A DNA stretch of 64,000 nucleotides from Weeksella virosa DSM 16922. Its GTDB lineage: Bacteria > Bacteroidota > Bacteroidia > Flavobacteriales > Weeksellaceae. Position 1 is the first letter of the stretch. Each line of letters opens with the position of its first letter. Below the pieces are notes generated by a model that saw only the letters and a list, made by a program, of their open reading frames with translations, had not been told where the DNA came from and did no database searches. Below are positions 26,516-35,360 of this stretch, in pieces. The translations under genes and the position numbers were made by a program. The DNA lies in assembly GCF_000189415.1 (NCBI RefSeq), contig NC_015144.1:625501-689500 (forward strand), in the 5' to 3' direction.

Positions 26516-27850
26516 ATGTCTATAAAATTAAGACTAACAATCATGAATTTCCTAGAATTTGCAGTGTGGGGAGCATACCTCACCTCTATGGGAAATTATT
26601 TGGGATCTGTAGGCTTAGGCTCGAAAATTGGGCTATTCTACGCAATGCAAGGAATCGTTTCTATCTTCATGCCTGCAATTATGGGAATTATTGCCGACAG
26701 ATGGATACCTGTTCAGCGGCTTTTAGGCCTCAACCATCTCTTGGCTGCTATCTTTATCATTGCAGCAGGATATTATGGCCATATCGCCGGTGAAACTGTA
26801 GATTTTGCCACCATCTTCACGCTCTACTCATTTAGTGTTGCCTTCTTTATGCCGAACATTGCACTCTCCAATTCAACAGCATACAGTATTTTAAAACAAA
26901 ACAAGCTTAACACCATAAAAGCCTTTCCACCAATCAGAACCTTTGGTACAGTAGGGTTTATTTGTGCAATGTTGTTTGTTAATTTTATCGGATTTGATAA
27001 TGGACGTTTAGGCTTTAATTTTTCGAGTGATCCAAACTTTATCAGTTTCCAATCTAATTATTATCAATTTTATGTTTCGGGTATAATAGGTATAATATTA
27101 TTTCTCTATAGTTTCACCTTACCGAACTGCCCAATCAGTGAAAAAACAGAAAAACAATCCTTTTCGGATGCGTTCGGTTTCAAAGCCTTCGCCTTATTCA
27201 GAGATAAAAAAATGGCCATATTTTTCATCTTCTCGATGCTATTAGGCGTTTCTTTACAAATCACCAATGGGTATGCCAATCCATTTATCACAAGCTTCAA
27301 ATCTATACCAGAATATGCCAACACCTGGGGAGCAAACAATGCCAATGCATTGATTTCACTCTCTCAAATCTCTGAAACGCTTTGTATTCTCCTTATCCCT
27401 TTTGTATTGAGAAAATTCGGAATCAAAATCGTCATGTTAATGGCCATGGTAGGATGGGTTCTGCGCTTCGGGTTATTTGGGCTTGGAGATCCAGGTTCGG
27501 GCGTTTGGATGTTTATTCTTTCGATGATCGTTTACGGAATTGCTTTTGACTTTTTCAATGTTTCGGGTTCACTGTATGTCGATAACGAAACCGACGAAAA
27601 GATACGCTCTTCGGCACAAGGTGTCTTTATGATGATGACCAATGGTTTTGGTGCTACAATAGGGATGTTGGCCGCTCAATACGTTGTTAATCATTATGTT
27701 TATAACCAAACCGATCTTTTGGCTCAACTGCACGGTTGGCAAATGTCATGGTTTATTTTTGCTGGTTATGCACTAATTGTTACCATTCTTTTTGCCATTA
27801 TTTTTAAGCACAAGCATGATCCGAAAGAAGTGGAAAAAATAATTCGTTAA
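26516..27850 (+). CDS. Nucleoside:H+ symporter, MFS family (NupG-like)
   Basis: A 444-residue transporter with about 12 hydrophobic segments. Conserved family features are the N-terminal RLTIMNFLEFAVWGAYLTS, MGIIADRWIP, FPPIRTFGTVGFI and SAQGVFMMMTNGFGA blocks, matching the nucleoside/H+ symporter family of Bacteroidota. It should import nucleosides across the inner membrane. I start at ATG 26516, because the 21 residues added by the next in-frame start upstream overlap the nuclease gene. A bidirectional terminator follows. Confidence 0.9.
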   Translation: MSIKLRLTIMNFLEFAVWGAYLTSMGNYLGSVGLGSKIGLFYAMQGIVSIFMPAIMGIIADRWIPVQRLLGLNHLLAAIFIIAAGYYGHIAGETVDFATIFTLYSFSVAFFMPNIALSNSTAYSILKQNKLNTIKAFPPIRTFGTVGFICAMLFVNFIGFDNGRLGFNFSSDPNFISFQSNYYQFYVSGIIGIILFLYSFTLPNCPISEKTEKQSFSDAFGFKAFALFRDKKMAIFFIFSMLLGVSLQITNGYANPFITSFKSIPEYANTWGANNANALISLSQISETLCILLIPFVLRKFGIKIVMLMAMVGWVLRFGLFGLGDPGSGVWMFILSMIVYGIAFDFFNVSGSLYVDNETDEKIRSSAQGVFMMMTNGFGATIGMLAAQYVVNHYVYNQTDLLAQLHGWQMSWFIFAGYALIVTILFAIIFKHKHDPKEVEKIIR

Positions 27851-27880
27851 TATTACTTTCTATCAGAATAATACCAACAC

Positions 27881-27910
27881 AAAAACTTCAGCCTAAGGCT
27901 GAAGTTTTTT
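27881..27910. terminator. Bidirectional intrinsic terminator
   Basis: AAAAACTTCAGCC and GGCTGAAGTTTTTT form a near-perfect stem around TAA, with an A-run on one side and a T-run on the other. It separates the converging permease and folA genes; the folA stop codon overlaps its edge. Confidence 0.9.
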
Positions 27911-28394
27911 ATCTTCTTAGATATTCTACAAAATCATAACTATAAAGATGTTTATCATCTTTTAGATGATGTTCACGGTCTACTTCTACCCATTTTTCAT
28001 CATCAATTTCTGGGAAAAATGTATCCCCTTCAAATTCGTGATGCACTTCGGTGAGATAGATTTTATCGGCAAACTCCATTGCTTGGCGATAAATTTCTCC
28101 ACCACCAATCACGTAAAGATCCTCATCCAACTTATAGCCTTTTTCTATAGCTTCTCGCAACGAATGAACGACCTGTATTCCATCTGCAGAGTAATTGCGG
28201 TCTCGCGAAATCACAATATTTACTCGGTTGGGTAAAGGTCTACCAATTGATTCGAATGTTTTCCTACCCATAATTATCGGATGTCCGGTAGTGATTTTCT
28301 TGAAATGTAGAAAATCTTTTGGTAAATGCCAAAGCATCTGATTCCCCTTCCCTATCGCATGATTACTTGCAATTGCGACTACGAGATGTAGCAT
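27909..28394 (-). CDS. folA: Dihydrofolate reductase
   Basis: A 161-residue DHFR of standard size. VVAIASNHAIGKGNQMLWHLPKD gives the Met20-loop region with the catalytic acidic residue in LPKD, PIIMGRKTFESIG the NADPH site, and VIGGGEIYRQAM the GG cis-peptide motif. It reduces dihydrofolate to tetrahydrofolate and is the target of trimethoprim. An NlpE-like gene ends 8 bp upstream in the same direction, so both may be co-transcribed. Confidence 0.97.
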   Translation of the reverse strand: MLHLVVAIASNHAIGKGNQMLWHLPKDFLHFKKITTGHPIIMGRKTFESIGRPLPNRVNIVISRDRNYSADGIQVVHSLREAIEKGYKLDEDLYVIGGGEIYRQAMEFADKIYLTEVHHEFEGDTFFPEIDDEKWVEVDREHHLKDDKHLYSYDFVEYLRR

Positions 28395-28401
28395 AAGCAG
28401 A

Positions 28402-28854
28402 TTATTTTTTTATTAAAATATAATGAACCTCGCCGTTGCTTACTTTTGGGTTTCCGTTTTTGTCTACTTCGATCAGCTTATCGCCTTCTATTCGGAAAGC
28501 ATTTGGACCATCTGAAATATTGCCCAACAATAGGGTTTTACCATCATCTTTCAGATCATAAACCCCCGTTGTTATTAGAACTTCACCTGTTTTATCGTCT
28601 TTGGTTTGATATATATAACTTTCGTCCGGATTCAGAGTTATGGTATAGGTAATCGAATTAGAAGAATTTCCAAGTTTTCCTTGGAATTTTTCACTTTCTG
28701 CTGGTTGTTCTGCTAATGGCTGAACAGAATCATGCTTGATCGAATCTACAGTTTCTGTTACGATCGGGGTTTCTTGAACCGAATTTTCTTTCTTTTCGCA
28801 AGCTACTAAAAGAATTAATAAAGCAGAAAGACCGAAAATAGTATTTTTTTTCAT
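28402..28854 (-). CDS. NlpE-like copper/envelope-stress lipoprotein
   Basis: A 150-residue lipoprotein. The signal MKKNTIFGLSALLILLVAC ends in a lipobox with Cys19, then an acidic linker, then an NlpE N-terminal-like beta domain (YTITLNPDESYIYQT, TGVYDLKDDGKTLLL, EGDKLIEVDKNGN). In E. coli NlpE signals envelope stress and copper, but here only the fold-level likeness is visible and the CxxC motif of E. coli NlpE is absent. I start at ATG 28854, where the signal peptide begins. Confidence 0.82.
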   Translation of the reverse strand: MKKNTIFGLSALLILLVACEKKENSVQETPIVTETVDSIKHDSVQPLAEQPAESEKFQGKLGNSSNSITYTITLNPDESYIYQTKDDKTGEVLITTGVYDLKDDGKTLLLGNISDGPNAFRIEGDKLIEVDKNGNPKVSNGEVHYILIKK

Positions 28855-28889
28855 AATTTTTCTTTTGATAAAGGTACGGATTGTAAACA

Positions 28890-28920
28890 AAAAAAATCCC
28901 TTTTATATGAAAAGGGATTA
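28890..28920 (-). terminator. Intrinsic terminator after ndk
   Basis: On the minus strand AATCCCTTTT and AAAAGGGATT pair around CATAT-like loop bases, followed by a T-run. It lies about 20 bp past the ndk stop. Confidence 0.85.
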
Positions 28921-28940
28921 GAATTTTGTTGTTTATTTTC

Positions 28941-29357
28941 TTAGAAAATTTCTTTCTTTGCGAAATGAAAGGCAGCTTCAATCGCAGCATTCTCATCACT
29001 ATCAGAACCATGAACAGCGTTCGCATCGATTGACTCTGCGTATTTGTTACGGATTGTTCCTTCAGCTGCTTCTTTCGGATTCGTTGCTCCGATCAATGTG
29101 CGGAAATCTTCTACTGCGTTTTCTTTTTCTAGAACTGCTGCTACGATTGGGCCCGATGTCATGAATTCTACCAACTCACCAAAGAAAGGTCTCTCTTTGT
29201 GTATTGCATAAAAAGCTTCTGCATCTTGCTTCGCTAATTGAGTCATTTTCATTGCTTTGATTGTGAAGCCTGCATCGGTAATATCTTTTAAAATATCACC
29301 AATATGCCCTTTTGCTACTGCATCGGGCTTGATCATGGTAAAGGTAATGTTTGCCAT
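28941..29357 (-). CDS. ndk: Nucleoside-diphosphate kinase
   Basis: A 138-residue NDK of normal size. [17 protein letters not shown] binds phosphate and [12 protein letters not shown] contains the catalytic His that carries the phosphate. It equilibrates nucleoside di- and triphosphates. It has a Bacteroidota promoter element upstream and a terminator downstream, so it is transcribed alone. Confidence 0.98.
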   Translation of the reverse strand: MANITFTMIKPDAVAKGHIGDILKDITDAGFTIKAMKMTQLAKQDAEAFYAIHKERPFFGELVEFMTSGPIVAAVLEKENAVEDFRTLIGATNPKEAAEGTIRNKYAESIDANAVHGSDSDENAAIEAAFHFAKKEIF

Positions 29358-29392
29358 TTGTTTCTAATTATCGATTTTCCTTAATTGGATTG

Positions 29393-29400
29393 CAAAATTA
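29393..29400 (-). promoter_or_regulatory. Bacteroidota-type -7 element of ndk
   Basis: TAATTTTG on the minus strand is an exact TAnnTTTG match, 35 bp before the ndk start codon. Confidence 0.6.
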
Positions 29401-29422
29401 AACATTAATCTGCGAAAATCAT

Positions 29423-29454
29423 AAAGATTTGCTCGATTATCGAGCAAATCTTTT
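29423..29454 (-). terminator. Perfect inverted repeat, probable terminator of the receptor gene
   Basis: AAAGATTTGCTCG and CGAGCAAATCTTT form a 13-bp perfect stem with an ATTAT loop. It lies about 35 bp past the receptor stop on the minus strand. A clear T-run is missing on that side, so it could instead stabilise an mRNA end. Confidence 0.6.
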
Positions 29455-29488
29455 AGCAGTATCTTATATTCTATGTATTATACTTTAT

Positions 29489-31903
29489 TTATTGTAAAGA
29501 AATTCCGCTTTCTGCTTGGGTTTTGTTTTGTTGCACTTCTTTTCGTGTACGCACTTTCCCGCCAAAATTATAAGTAAATCCTACGTAGAAGGTCTGAGAT
29601 TCCCACTGGAATTGTCCTGTTCCCACGTAAGGTGATGTCATATCAAATTGTGCTTTCATGGTATCTAAAACATCATTCATTCTTGCACTAAGACTTGCTC
29701 GACCGTCGATAAAGCTATATCGTACTCCTAAATCCATTCGCCACATTTCGTGCATTTTTCCCTGGAAATTTTCGAAAGGTCCTTGATAAAAAGCAAAATG
29801 CTGTATACTAAAGTTTTTGGACAAAGTGAACGTATTGCTCATACGTGCAGTGAAACGGTTGGTGCGCATGTCTTCTAATTCTCCTTTCAAATTGGTATTG
29901 AAAAAGTTCATCGATGTCCAATCTCCGGCTACAAAAGTAGAAAACCATTTAGCCAAACGATAATTGAAACTAGCCTCGAAACCATATTCATTCGTCTTAC
30001 TATAATTTTCTGCGGTCTGAATTACTTGACCTTCTTTGTCTGGATTATTCTTCATACTAAACATGATATTGTCTTTGGTATGACGATAAAATGCATTGGC
30101 AGAAACTGATCCTTTTTTCAGTTGTTGTAATAATCCCAACTCGAAAGCATCGGTATATTCTGGTTTCAGTTCTGGATTTCCTTGATGCGTCATCAAAGGT
30201 GAAGACCAGCGTCTAACTGGCGTTAGTTGATAGATTCCGGGACGCGTAATTCTACGGCTATAGTTTGCAGTCAATTGCCCACGATCGGTAATATCATACG
30301 TTAAGAAAGCTGATGGAAACAGATCGAAATAGTCTTTTTTGTAATTGCCTTCTACATCGGGATTCACACTATACGCAGCATCGTCTTCGGTTTGCTCACC
30401 TCGTAGCCCTACTTGCATACCAAATTTTCCGAATTTTTGTTTGTAATTTAAATACACTGAATAAAAATTACGTGTAAAGTCGAACATTGCACCTTCATTT
30501 ACCGCATTTCCTTGAGAGTCGAAAATAGGGTTGTGATTGATGTCAATCATTTGTTTACTCGACGAAAAGGTATTGTCTTTTTTTTCTTGACGGAACTGAA
30601 TTCCTGCTTCTATTTTTCCTCCATCAATGATTTGATTTTCGTAATCTAAATTGATACGTAGATTCGAATTGTCATCTTTTCTTGCCTCATGATAAGATAA
30701 TGGACGTTCGTATTGGTCGGTCATTAGACGGTTGTCTGGAGTTTTCGAGTTTGAGTAAAAAGCATCCAAAACAATGTTGTGATTTTCTTTATCGAAATCA
30801 TGCTTCAAATTCAGACTATAATCACCTGCTGTAAACTTCGACTTGATATCCGAAACATTTAGATATTTTTGTCCTCCACTCAAAATATAGCTGTCAAAGT
30901 TTCCGTCCCATTTATTATCGTATTGATTGGTATAAATAGTTAGGGCTGTTTTATCACTGATAAACCAATCGAACCCAAGTTTATAATTAATGTTTTTTGC
31001 TCGGTTGTAGATATAAAAATCTTGGATTTCGTTAACGGTTTGGTTGGTTATACTACCTTCGTTCCATGAAGGACTGTGGTTGTAATTAAAATTCCCAAAA
31101 AAATTGAAGCTACCAACGTTCAGGTTTGCATTCACCGCAGACGTATGGCGTGTTTTTTCGCCGTGTTCTACACCCAAATTCAGGCCTATATTGTAGCCTT
31201 TATTCTTTTGTTTAATAGTAATGATATTGATAATTCCAGACTTTCCATCTGCCTCATATTTTGCCGAAGGATTGGTAATGATTTCTACTCTCTGGATCTG
31301 ATTAGAGGGTAATTGTTTCAATAATTCAGCCGCCGAAAGAGAAGAAGGTTTCCCGTCGAGATAAACATTTACATTTTCGTTACCGCGTAGAGAAATATTC
31401 CCCGTTTGTTGATCTACATTCACCGAAGGAATATTATTGAGTACTGCAACAGCTGTTGCTCCGCCACTTACCAAATCGTTCCCTACTTCAACCACGCGCT
31501 TATCAATCTCATTACGGTACTGCGAAACTTGTGCACGCACAAAAGCTCCTTTCAGCTCTATGGTAGAGCCGACTTGCTGTATCAAAGTTATTTGCCCCAT
31601 TGCAAACTGCCCGTCTTTTACCTCTACCGTACGTTCGATTGGTTGATAACCAAACTCTATTATTTTCACTTTGTACTTCCCATCTGCTATCTCTTCGATC
31701 GTGAAAGTTCCGTTTTCATCAGAATCAGCTTCTGTAATAAACTCACCCGTTATTGGGTCGAATACACTCACATTAACCAATGGTAAATTTTCTGTTTTTT
31801 CATTCTGGATTTGACCTGTAATCTTCCCTTCACCCTGTTGTGCGTATCCATAAAAAGACAACATTGTAAATGCAAATACCAGCGATAGTTTCCTTAGTTT
31901 CAT
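29489..31903 (-). CDS. TonB-dependent-receptor-like outer membrane beta-barrel protein
   Basis: An 804-residue outer-membrane protein. A signal peptide (first about 21 residues, ending GYAQQ) is followed by a carboxypeptidase-regulatory domain (KITGQIQNEKTENLPLV to about residue 95), a plug with GGATAVAVLNNIPSV, NVYLDGKPSSL and VEIITNPSAKYEADG (the receptor plug hallmark), then a long barrel. It belongs to the outer membrane beta-barrel family 3. No substrate-binding partner (SusD) is next to it. The ligand is unknown. It is a single-gene unit with about 180 bp of divergent promoter DNA upstream. Confidence 0.9.
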   Translation of the reverse strand: MKLRKLSLVFAFTMLSFYGYAQQGEGKITGQIQNEKTENLPLVNVSVFDPITGEFITEADSDENGTFTIEEIADGKYKVKIIEFGYQPIERTVEVKDGQFAMGQITLIQQVGSTIELKGAFVRAQVSQYRNEIDKRVVEVGNDLVSGGATAVAVLNNIPSVNVDQQTGNISLRGNENVNVYLDGKPSSLSAAELLKQLPSNQIQRVEIITNPSAKYEADGKSGIINIITIKQKNKGYNIGLNLGVEHGEKTRHTSAVNANLNVGSFNFFGNFNYNHSPSWNEGSITNQTVNEIQDFYIYNRAKNINYKLGFDWFISDKTALTIYTNQYDNKWDGNFDSYILSGGQKYLNVSDIKSKFTAGDYSLNLKHDFDKENHNIVLDAFYSNSKTPDNRLMTDQYERPLSYHEARKDDNSNLRINLDYENQIIDGGKIEAGIQFRQEKKDNTFSSSKQMIDINHNPIFDSQGNAVNEGAMFDFTRNFYSVYLNYKQKFGKFGMQVGLRGEQTEDDAAYSVNPDVEGNYKKDYFDLFPSAFLTYDITDRGQLTANYSRRITRPGIYQLTPVRRWSSPLMTHQGNPELKPEYTDAFELGLLQQLKKGSVSANAFYRHTKDNIMFSMKNNPDKEGQVIQTAENYSKTNEYGFEASFNYRLAKWFSTFVAGDWTSMNFFNTNLKGELEDMRTNRFTARMSNTFTLSKNFSIQHFAFYQGPFENFQGKMHEMWRMDLGVRYSFIDGRASLSARMNDVLDTMKAQFDMTSPYVGTGQFQWESQTFYVGFTYNFGGKVRTRKEVQQNKTQAESGISLQ

Positions 31904-32058
31904 GTAATTAAAAAATTGTTTTGTTTATTAACCTCTCAATACCCTAACAAATCGTAATTGTGATTTGTTTTCATCGTATTAGACGCTGCTAAGAGATAAA
32001 TGTTACAATGACTTAAAAAAACAAAAAAAAATTCACTCTTTTTATCAAACAAGTTTGT

Positions 32059-32066
32059 TATTTTTG
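32059..32066 (+). promoter_or_regulatory. Bacteroidota-type -7 element before the DUF2520 gene
   Basis: TATTTTTG matches TAnnTTTG exactly and lies 20 bp before the TTG start at 32086. Confidence 0.55.
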
Positions 32067-32085
32067 TTAACAAAAGCATAAGATA

Positions 32086-32853
32086 TTGAAATCAATAGTT
32101 ATTTTGGGAGCAGGCAATGTTGCTTTCCATCTTACCCGAGCCTTGATAGAAAACACTTTCAATGTTCGACAAATATTCAACCGAACCCTAGAAAATGCCC
32201 GAGAAATTGGTGAAGCGCATCGTATACCTTACACCGATAAAATCTCTGAATTAGAAAAAGCAGAGCTTTATATCATTGCATGTGCCGATTCTGGTATAGA
32301 AGAATTTTCACATTACATACCGTTCGACGATACATTGGTAGTACACACCTCTGGTTCATCGCCGGTTAATGTACTGAAAGGTGATTACCGAAAGGGCGTG
32401 ATTTATCCGTTGCAAACTTTCTCAAAAGATAGAAAACTTCGGTACGATGAAATTCCGTTTTTTGTAGAAGCAGACGACAAAGCAGACGAAGAAGCATTGT
32501 ACAAGTTGTGTTCTAAAATTTCGAACGAAGTTCATGTTCTTCCACACGCAAAGAGAATGCAAGTTCAAATGTGTGGTGTTTGGGCAAATAATTTTGTGAA
32601 TCATCTTTTTTATATTGCCAATGAAATTTGCAAAGAAAACGACTTACCGTTTGATGTTCTTCGACCTTTGATCAAAGAGACTGCCTCTAAAATAGAAACT
32701 CTTGCACCGTATGATGCACAAACAGGACCTGCAAAAAGAGGAGACGATGTCATTATCAATCGTCATTTAGATTTATTACAAAACGACTCTCGTTTATTAG
32801 AAATCTATCAAGTGCTCACCAAATCAATCAAAAGAACTTATGACAGAGATTAG
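32086..32853 (+). CDS. Rossmann-fold DUF2520 protein (putative NADP-dependent oxidoreductase)
   Basis: A 255-residue protein with an N-terminal dinucleotide-binding fold (IVILGAGNVAFHLTRAL, then IFNRTLENA) and a C-terminal helical DUF2520 domain (FVNHLFYIANEICKENDLPFDVLRPLI, TGPAKRGD). It resembles pyrroline-5-carboxylate reductase and 6-phosphogluconate-dehydrogenase-like enzymes, but the reaction is unknown. Translation seems to start at TTG 32086, since the strand beta-1 of the fold begins at once. It overlaps kdsC by 14 bp and heads the kdsC-maf-zupT run. Confidence 0.87.
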   Translation: MKSIVILGAGNVAFHLTRALIENTFNVRQIFNRTLENAREIGEAHRIPYTDKISELEKAELYIIACADSGIEEFSHYIPFDDTLVVHTSGSSPVNVLKGDYRKGVIYPLQTFSKDRKLRYDEIPFFVEADDKADEEALYKLCSKISNEVHVLPHAKRMQVQMCGVWANNFVNHLFYIANEICKENDLPFDVLRPLIKETASKIETLAPYDAQTGPAKRGDDVIINRHLDLLQNDSRLLEIYQVLTKSIKRTYDRD

Positions 32854-33373
32854 CTACAAAGAAAAGTTAAACCATATCAAGACCATTATCCTCGATGTAG
32901 ATGGTGTACTAACAGACGGCTCACTGATTCTTTTACCTACAGGAGAAATGGTAAGAACCATGAATACACGCGACGGCTACGCTATAAAACTGGCTATAGA
33001 AAAAGGCATAAAAATAGCGGTTATTTCTGGCGGACATGACCTGGCAGTTGTTCAACGTCTAAAATATCTAGGACTAACGGATATTTATACCAAAGCGATT
33101 GACAAAACAGAAGCATTCAATGATTTACTTTTTAGTTATGGTCTACAAAAAAATGAAATCGCCTATATGGGCGATGATTATCCGGATATCGAAGTGATGA
33201 AATTGGTAGGATTATCCAGTTGCCCCAATGATGCTTGCATGGATGTACGCCGTGTTGCCGAATATATATCACCCGAAAATGGTGGAAAAGGTTGCGTTCG
33301 CGACTTAATCGAACAGATTCTAAAAGCTCAAAATCTTTGGTACGAAAACGATTCTCATGTCACATCCGATTGA
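32840..33373 (+). CDS. kdsC: KdsC-like HAD phosphatase (3-deoxy-D-manno-octulosonate 8-phosphate phosphatase)
   Basis: A 177-residue capless HAD enzyme. ILDVDGVLTDGS is the DxDG-TDG signature of the KdsC subgroup, NTRDGYAIKLA and GDDYPDIEVM complete the site. It removes phosphate from KDO 8-phosphate in LPS core synthesis. Some KdsC-like proteins act on other sugar acids, so the exact substrate is inferred. It overlaps both neighbours (14 and 17 bp), which indicates a tight operon. kdsD for the same pathway lies at 22.1 kb. Confidence 0.9.
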   Translation: MTEISYKEKLNHIKTIILDVDGVLTDGSLILLPTGEMVRTMNTRDGYAIKLAIEKGIKIAVISGGHDLAVVQRLKYLGLTDIYTKAIDKTEAFNDLLFSYGLQKNEIAYMGDDYPDIEVMKLVGLSSCPNDACMDVRRVAEYISPENGGKGCVRDLIEQILKAQNLWYENDSHVTSD

Positions 33374-33971
33374 TACAAAAAGTTTCAACCTAATCTTAGG
33401 TTCTCAATCACCAAGAAGAAAAGCCCTTTTGCAGGAAATGGGTTTTTCTTTTTCGTGCATTAGTCTTGATATCGATGAACAATTCGATCGAGAAAAATAC
33501 AAAGCTGCAGAAATTACCGATCATCTTGCCAGAAAAAAAGCAAACGCTTATCCCGATTTACAAGCAAGAGATATTTTGATAACATCAGACACCACGGTTT
33601 GGGTAAATAATCAGTCATTGGAAAAAGCATCATCAGAAAAAGAAGCCATCGAAATGATACGCTCATTGTCCAACCAAAAACATTCAGTCTATACTTCTGT
33701 ATGTATTAAAAGTATACATCAAGAAAAAACTTTTTCTGATGAAACGAAAGTTTATTTTCGGACCATAACAGACGAAGAAATTACGTATTATGTACAGAAC
33801 TATCGACCGTACGACAAGGCAGGTGCTTATGGCATACAAGAATGGATAGGATTGATTGGAATAGAAAAAATAGAAGGTAATTATTTTACTGTTATGGGTT
33901 TACCAACCACCCTACTCTACTATGAACTGAAACAATTTGTAGAGCAGGAAAGTCTTTATTATAACACTTAA
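33357..33971 (+). CDS. maf: Maf family nucleotide pyrophosphatase
   Basis: A 204-residue Maf protein. ILGSQSPRRKALLQEMG is the phosphate-binding signature and DITS-DTTVW (residues about 74-81) and DKAGAYGIQEW complete the active site. The family hydrolyses modified or canonical NTPs (dTTP/UTP type or m7GTP type) and was linked to septum formation in Bacillus. It overlaps kdsC by 17 bp and is followed 15 bp later by the ZIP transporter gene. Confidence 0.94.
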   Translation: MSHPIDTKSFNLILGSQSPRRKALLQEMGFSFSCISLDIDEQFDREKYKAAEITDHLARKKANAYPDLQARDILITSDTTVWVNNQSLEKASSEKEAIEMIRSLSNQKHSVYTSVCIKSIHQEKTFSDETKVYFRTITDEEITYYVQNYRPYDKAGAYGIQEWIGLIGIEKIEGNYFTVMGLPTTLLYYELKQFVEQESLYYNT

Positions 33972-33986
33972 TACAAAGCCCGCAAC

Positions 33987-34769
33987 ATGGAAGAAAATGT
34001 ACTTTTTGCATTGGCACTTACCCTGATTGCTGGCTTATGTACAGGTATCGGAAGCTTATTGAGTATTGTATACCAACGTTTCAACCCAAAATTTCTTTGT
34101 CTAGCCCTCGCCTTTTCTGCCGGTGTAATGATCTATGTCTCTTTTGTAGAAATCCTAGGAAAAGCCCGAAGCTCTCTCATGTCTCTCTATGATGTGAAAA
34201 CAGCAAGCATCTACACCACCCTTGGTTTCTTTGCCGGGATAGCTTTTATTGCTGTCCTTGATCGGTTTTTACCAGAAAATCGACTTCCCAAAAATAATGG
34301 TAAAGAAAACGAAAACGATAAACTTATGCGTATGGGACTTTTTGCAGCCTTGGCCTTGGGCTTGCACAATTTCCCCGAAGGTTTGGCAACTTTTATGGGT
34401 GCAATAGCCGACCCTGCATATGGAGTCGGGATTACCGTAGCAATCGCAATTCATAATATCCCCGAAGGTATTGCCGTAGCAGTGCCAATTTTTTATGCCA
34501 CAAAAAGTAGAAAAAAAGCTTTCACTTACTCATTTCTTTCTGGTTTGGCAGAACCAGCTGGCGCCTTGGTAGGTTATTTTATTTTGAAGAATTTAATGGA
34601 TGACTATTTTTTTGGCTTGATCTTTTCGAGTGTTGCCGGAATCATGGTTTATATCTCACTTAGCGAACTAATCCCTACAGCAAACGAATACGGAAATCAA
34701 CGATTGACGCTTTGGGGAATAATTGGCGGGATGCTCCTTATGGCTTCAAGTCTTATTTTACTAATGTAA
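33987..34769 (+). CDS. zupT: Zinc transporter ZupT (ZIP family)
   Basis: A 260-residue membrane protein with about eight helices. The two ZIP metal motifs are intact: LHNFPEGLATF in helix 4 and IHNIPEGIAVA in helix 5. A cytoplasmic loop after helix 3 is charged (NGKENENDK). It imports zinc and probably other divalent metals. It is the last gene of the operon starting at the DUF2520 gene and is followed by a strong terminator. Confidence 0.95.
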   Translation: MEENVLFALALTLIAGLCTGIGSLLSIVYQRFNPKFLCLALAFSAGVMIYVSFVEILGKARSSLMSLYDVKTASIYTTLGFFAGIAFIAVLDRFLPENRLPKNNGKENENDKLMRMGLFAALALGLHNFPEGLATFMGAIADPAYGVGITVAIAIHNIPEGIAVAVPIFYATKSRKKAFTYSFLSGLAEPAGALVGYFILKNLMDDYFFGLIFSSVAGIMVYISLSELIPTANEYGNQRLTLWGIIGGMLLMASSLILLM

Positions 34770-34783
34770 AAATACAAACGTAA

Positions 34784-34815
34784 AAAAAGCAGCTCAGTGA
34801 TACTGAGCTGCTTTT
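34784..34815 (+). terminator. Intrinsic terminator after zupT
   Basis: AAAAGCAGCTCAGT and ACTGAGCTGCTTTT form a 14-bp stem around GAT. It also abuts the 3' end of the minus-strand tRNA-Glu gene. Confidence 0.9.
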
Positions 34816-34816
34816 G

Positions 34817-34888
34817 TACTCCCTAGGGGAATCGAACCCCTCTTTTCAGAATGAAAATCTGATGTCCTAACCGATAGACGAAGGGAGC
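34817..34888 (-). tRNA. tRNA-Glu (anticodon UUC)
   Basis: The minus strand folds as a cloverleaf: acceptor GCTCCCT/AGGGAGT with discriminator A, anticodon arm TCAGA-TTTTCAT-TCTGA with anticodon TTC, and T-arm GGGGTTCGATTCCCC. The 3' CCA is not encoded. Confidence 0.95.
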
Positions 34889-35360
34889 ATCCTTGTTGTA
34901 ATTCGATTGCAAAAATAACAACTTTTTTCTAATTACCAAACATTTTTATGTTTTTTTTTATTTTTCCTTTAAACCAATGTTGTTTAAAAATCGAATTTGC
35001 CCGAACTCCACTATCCTATAGACATCAGAACAAAATAAATTTCATACGATAATCAATTACTATTTCTTAAAATGTTTAAAAACCTATTTTTTTAGAAGTT
35101 TAAGAAGATAAATCAAATAATTTTACCCGATGATGAGTTAGATTTGTCTGTATTAGGATCTGGAAAATCACTTCTAATCAACTACCCTCTTACGAATCTG
35201 GTGTTGGATTTTTTTTAGTTCGGACACCCCTTAGAAATTTTTGGGTTAGTTCTGATAGCGGAGGCTATATAATGGGTATAGAATATAAAAGCTTCCCAAA
35301 AATTGCATTCATTTTTTTAGGGAAATCTCCATCTTTTGATGGAAGTTTGTATTGATTTTT
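34889..35360 (+). other. Intergenic stretch without a gene (472 bp)
   Basis: No start-to-stop gene is recognisable. A coding-like run on the plus strand from about 35105 to 35218 reads IILPDDELDLSVLGSG then KSLLINYPLTNLVLDFF before a stop. It has no start codon and I cannot assign a family, so it may be a gene relic. The rest is AT-rich and should hold the tRNA-Glu promoter. Confidence 0.4.
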
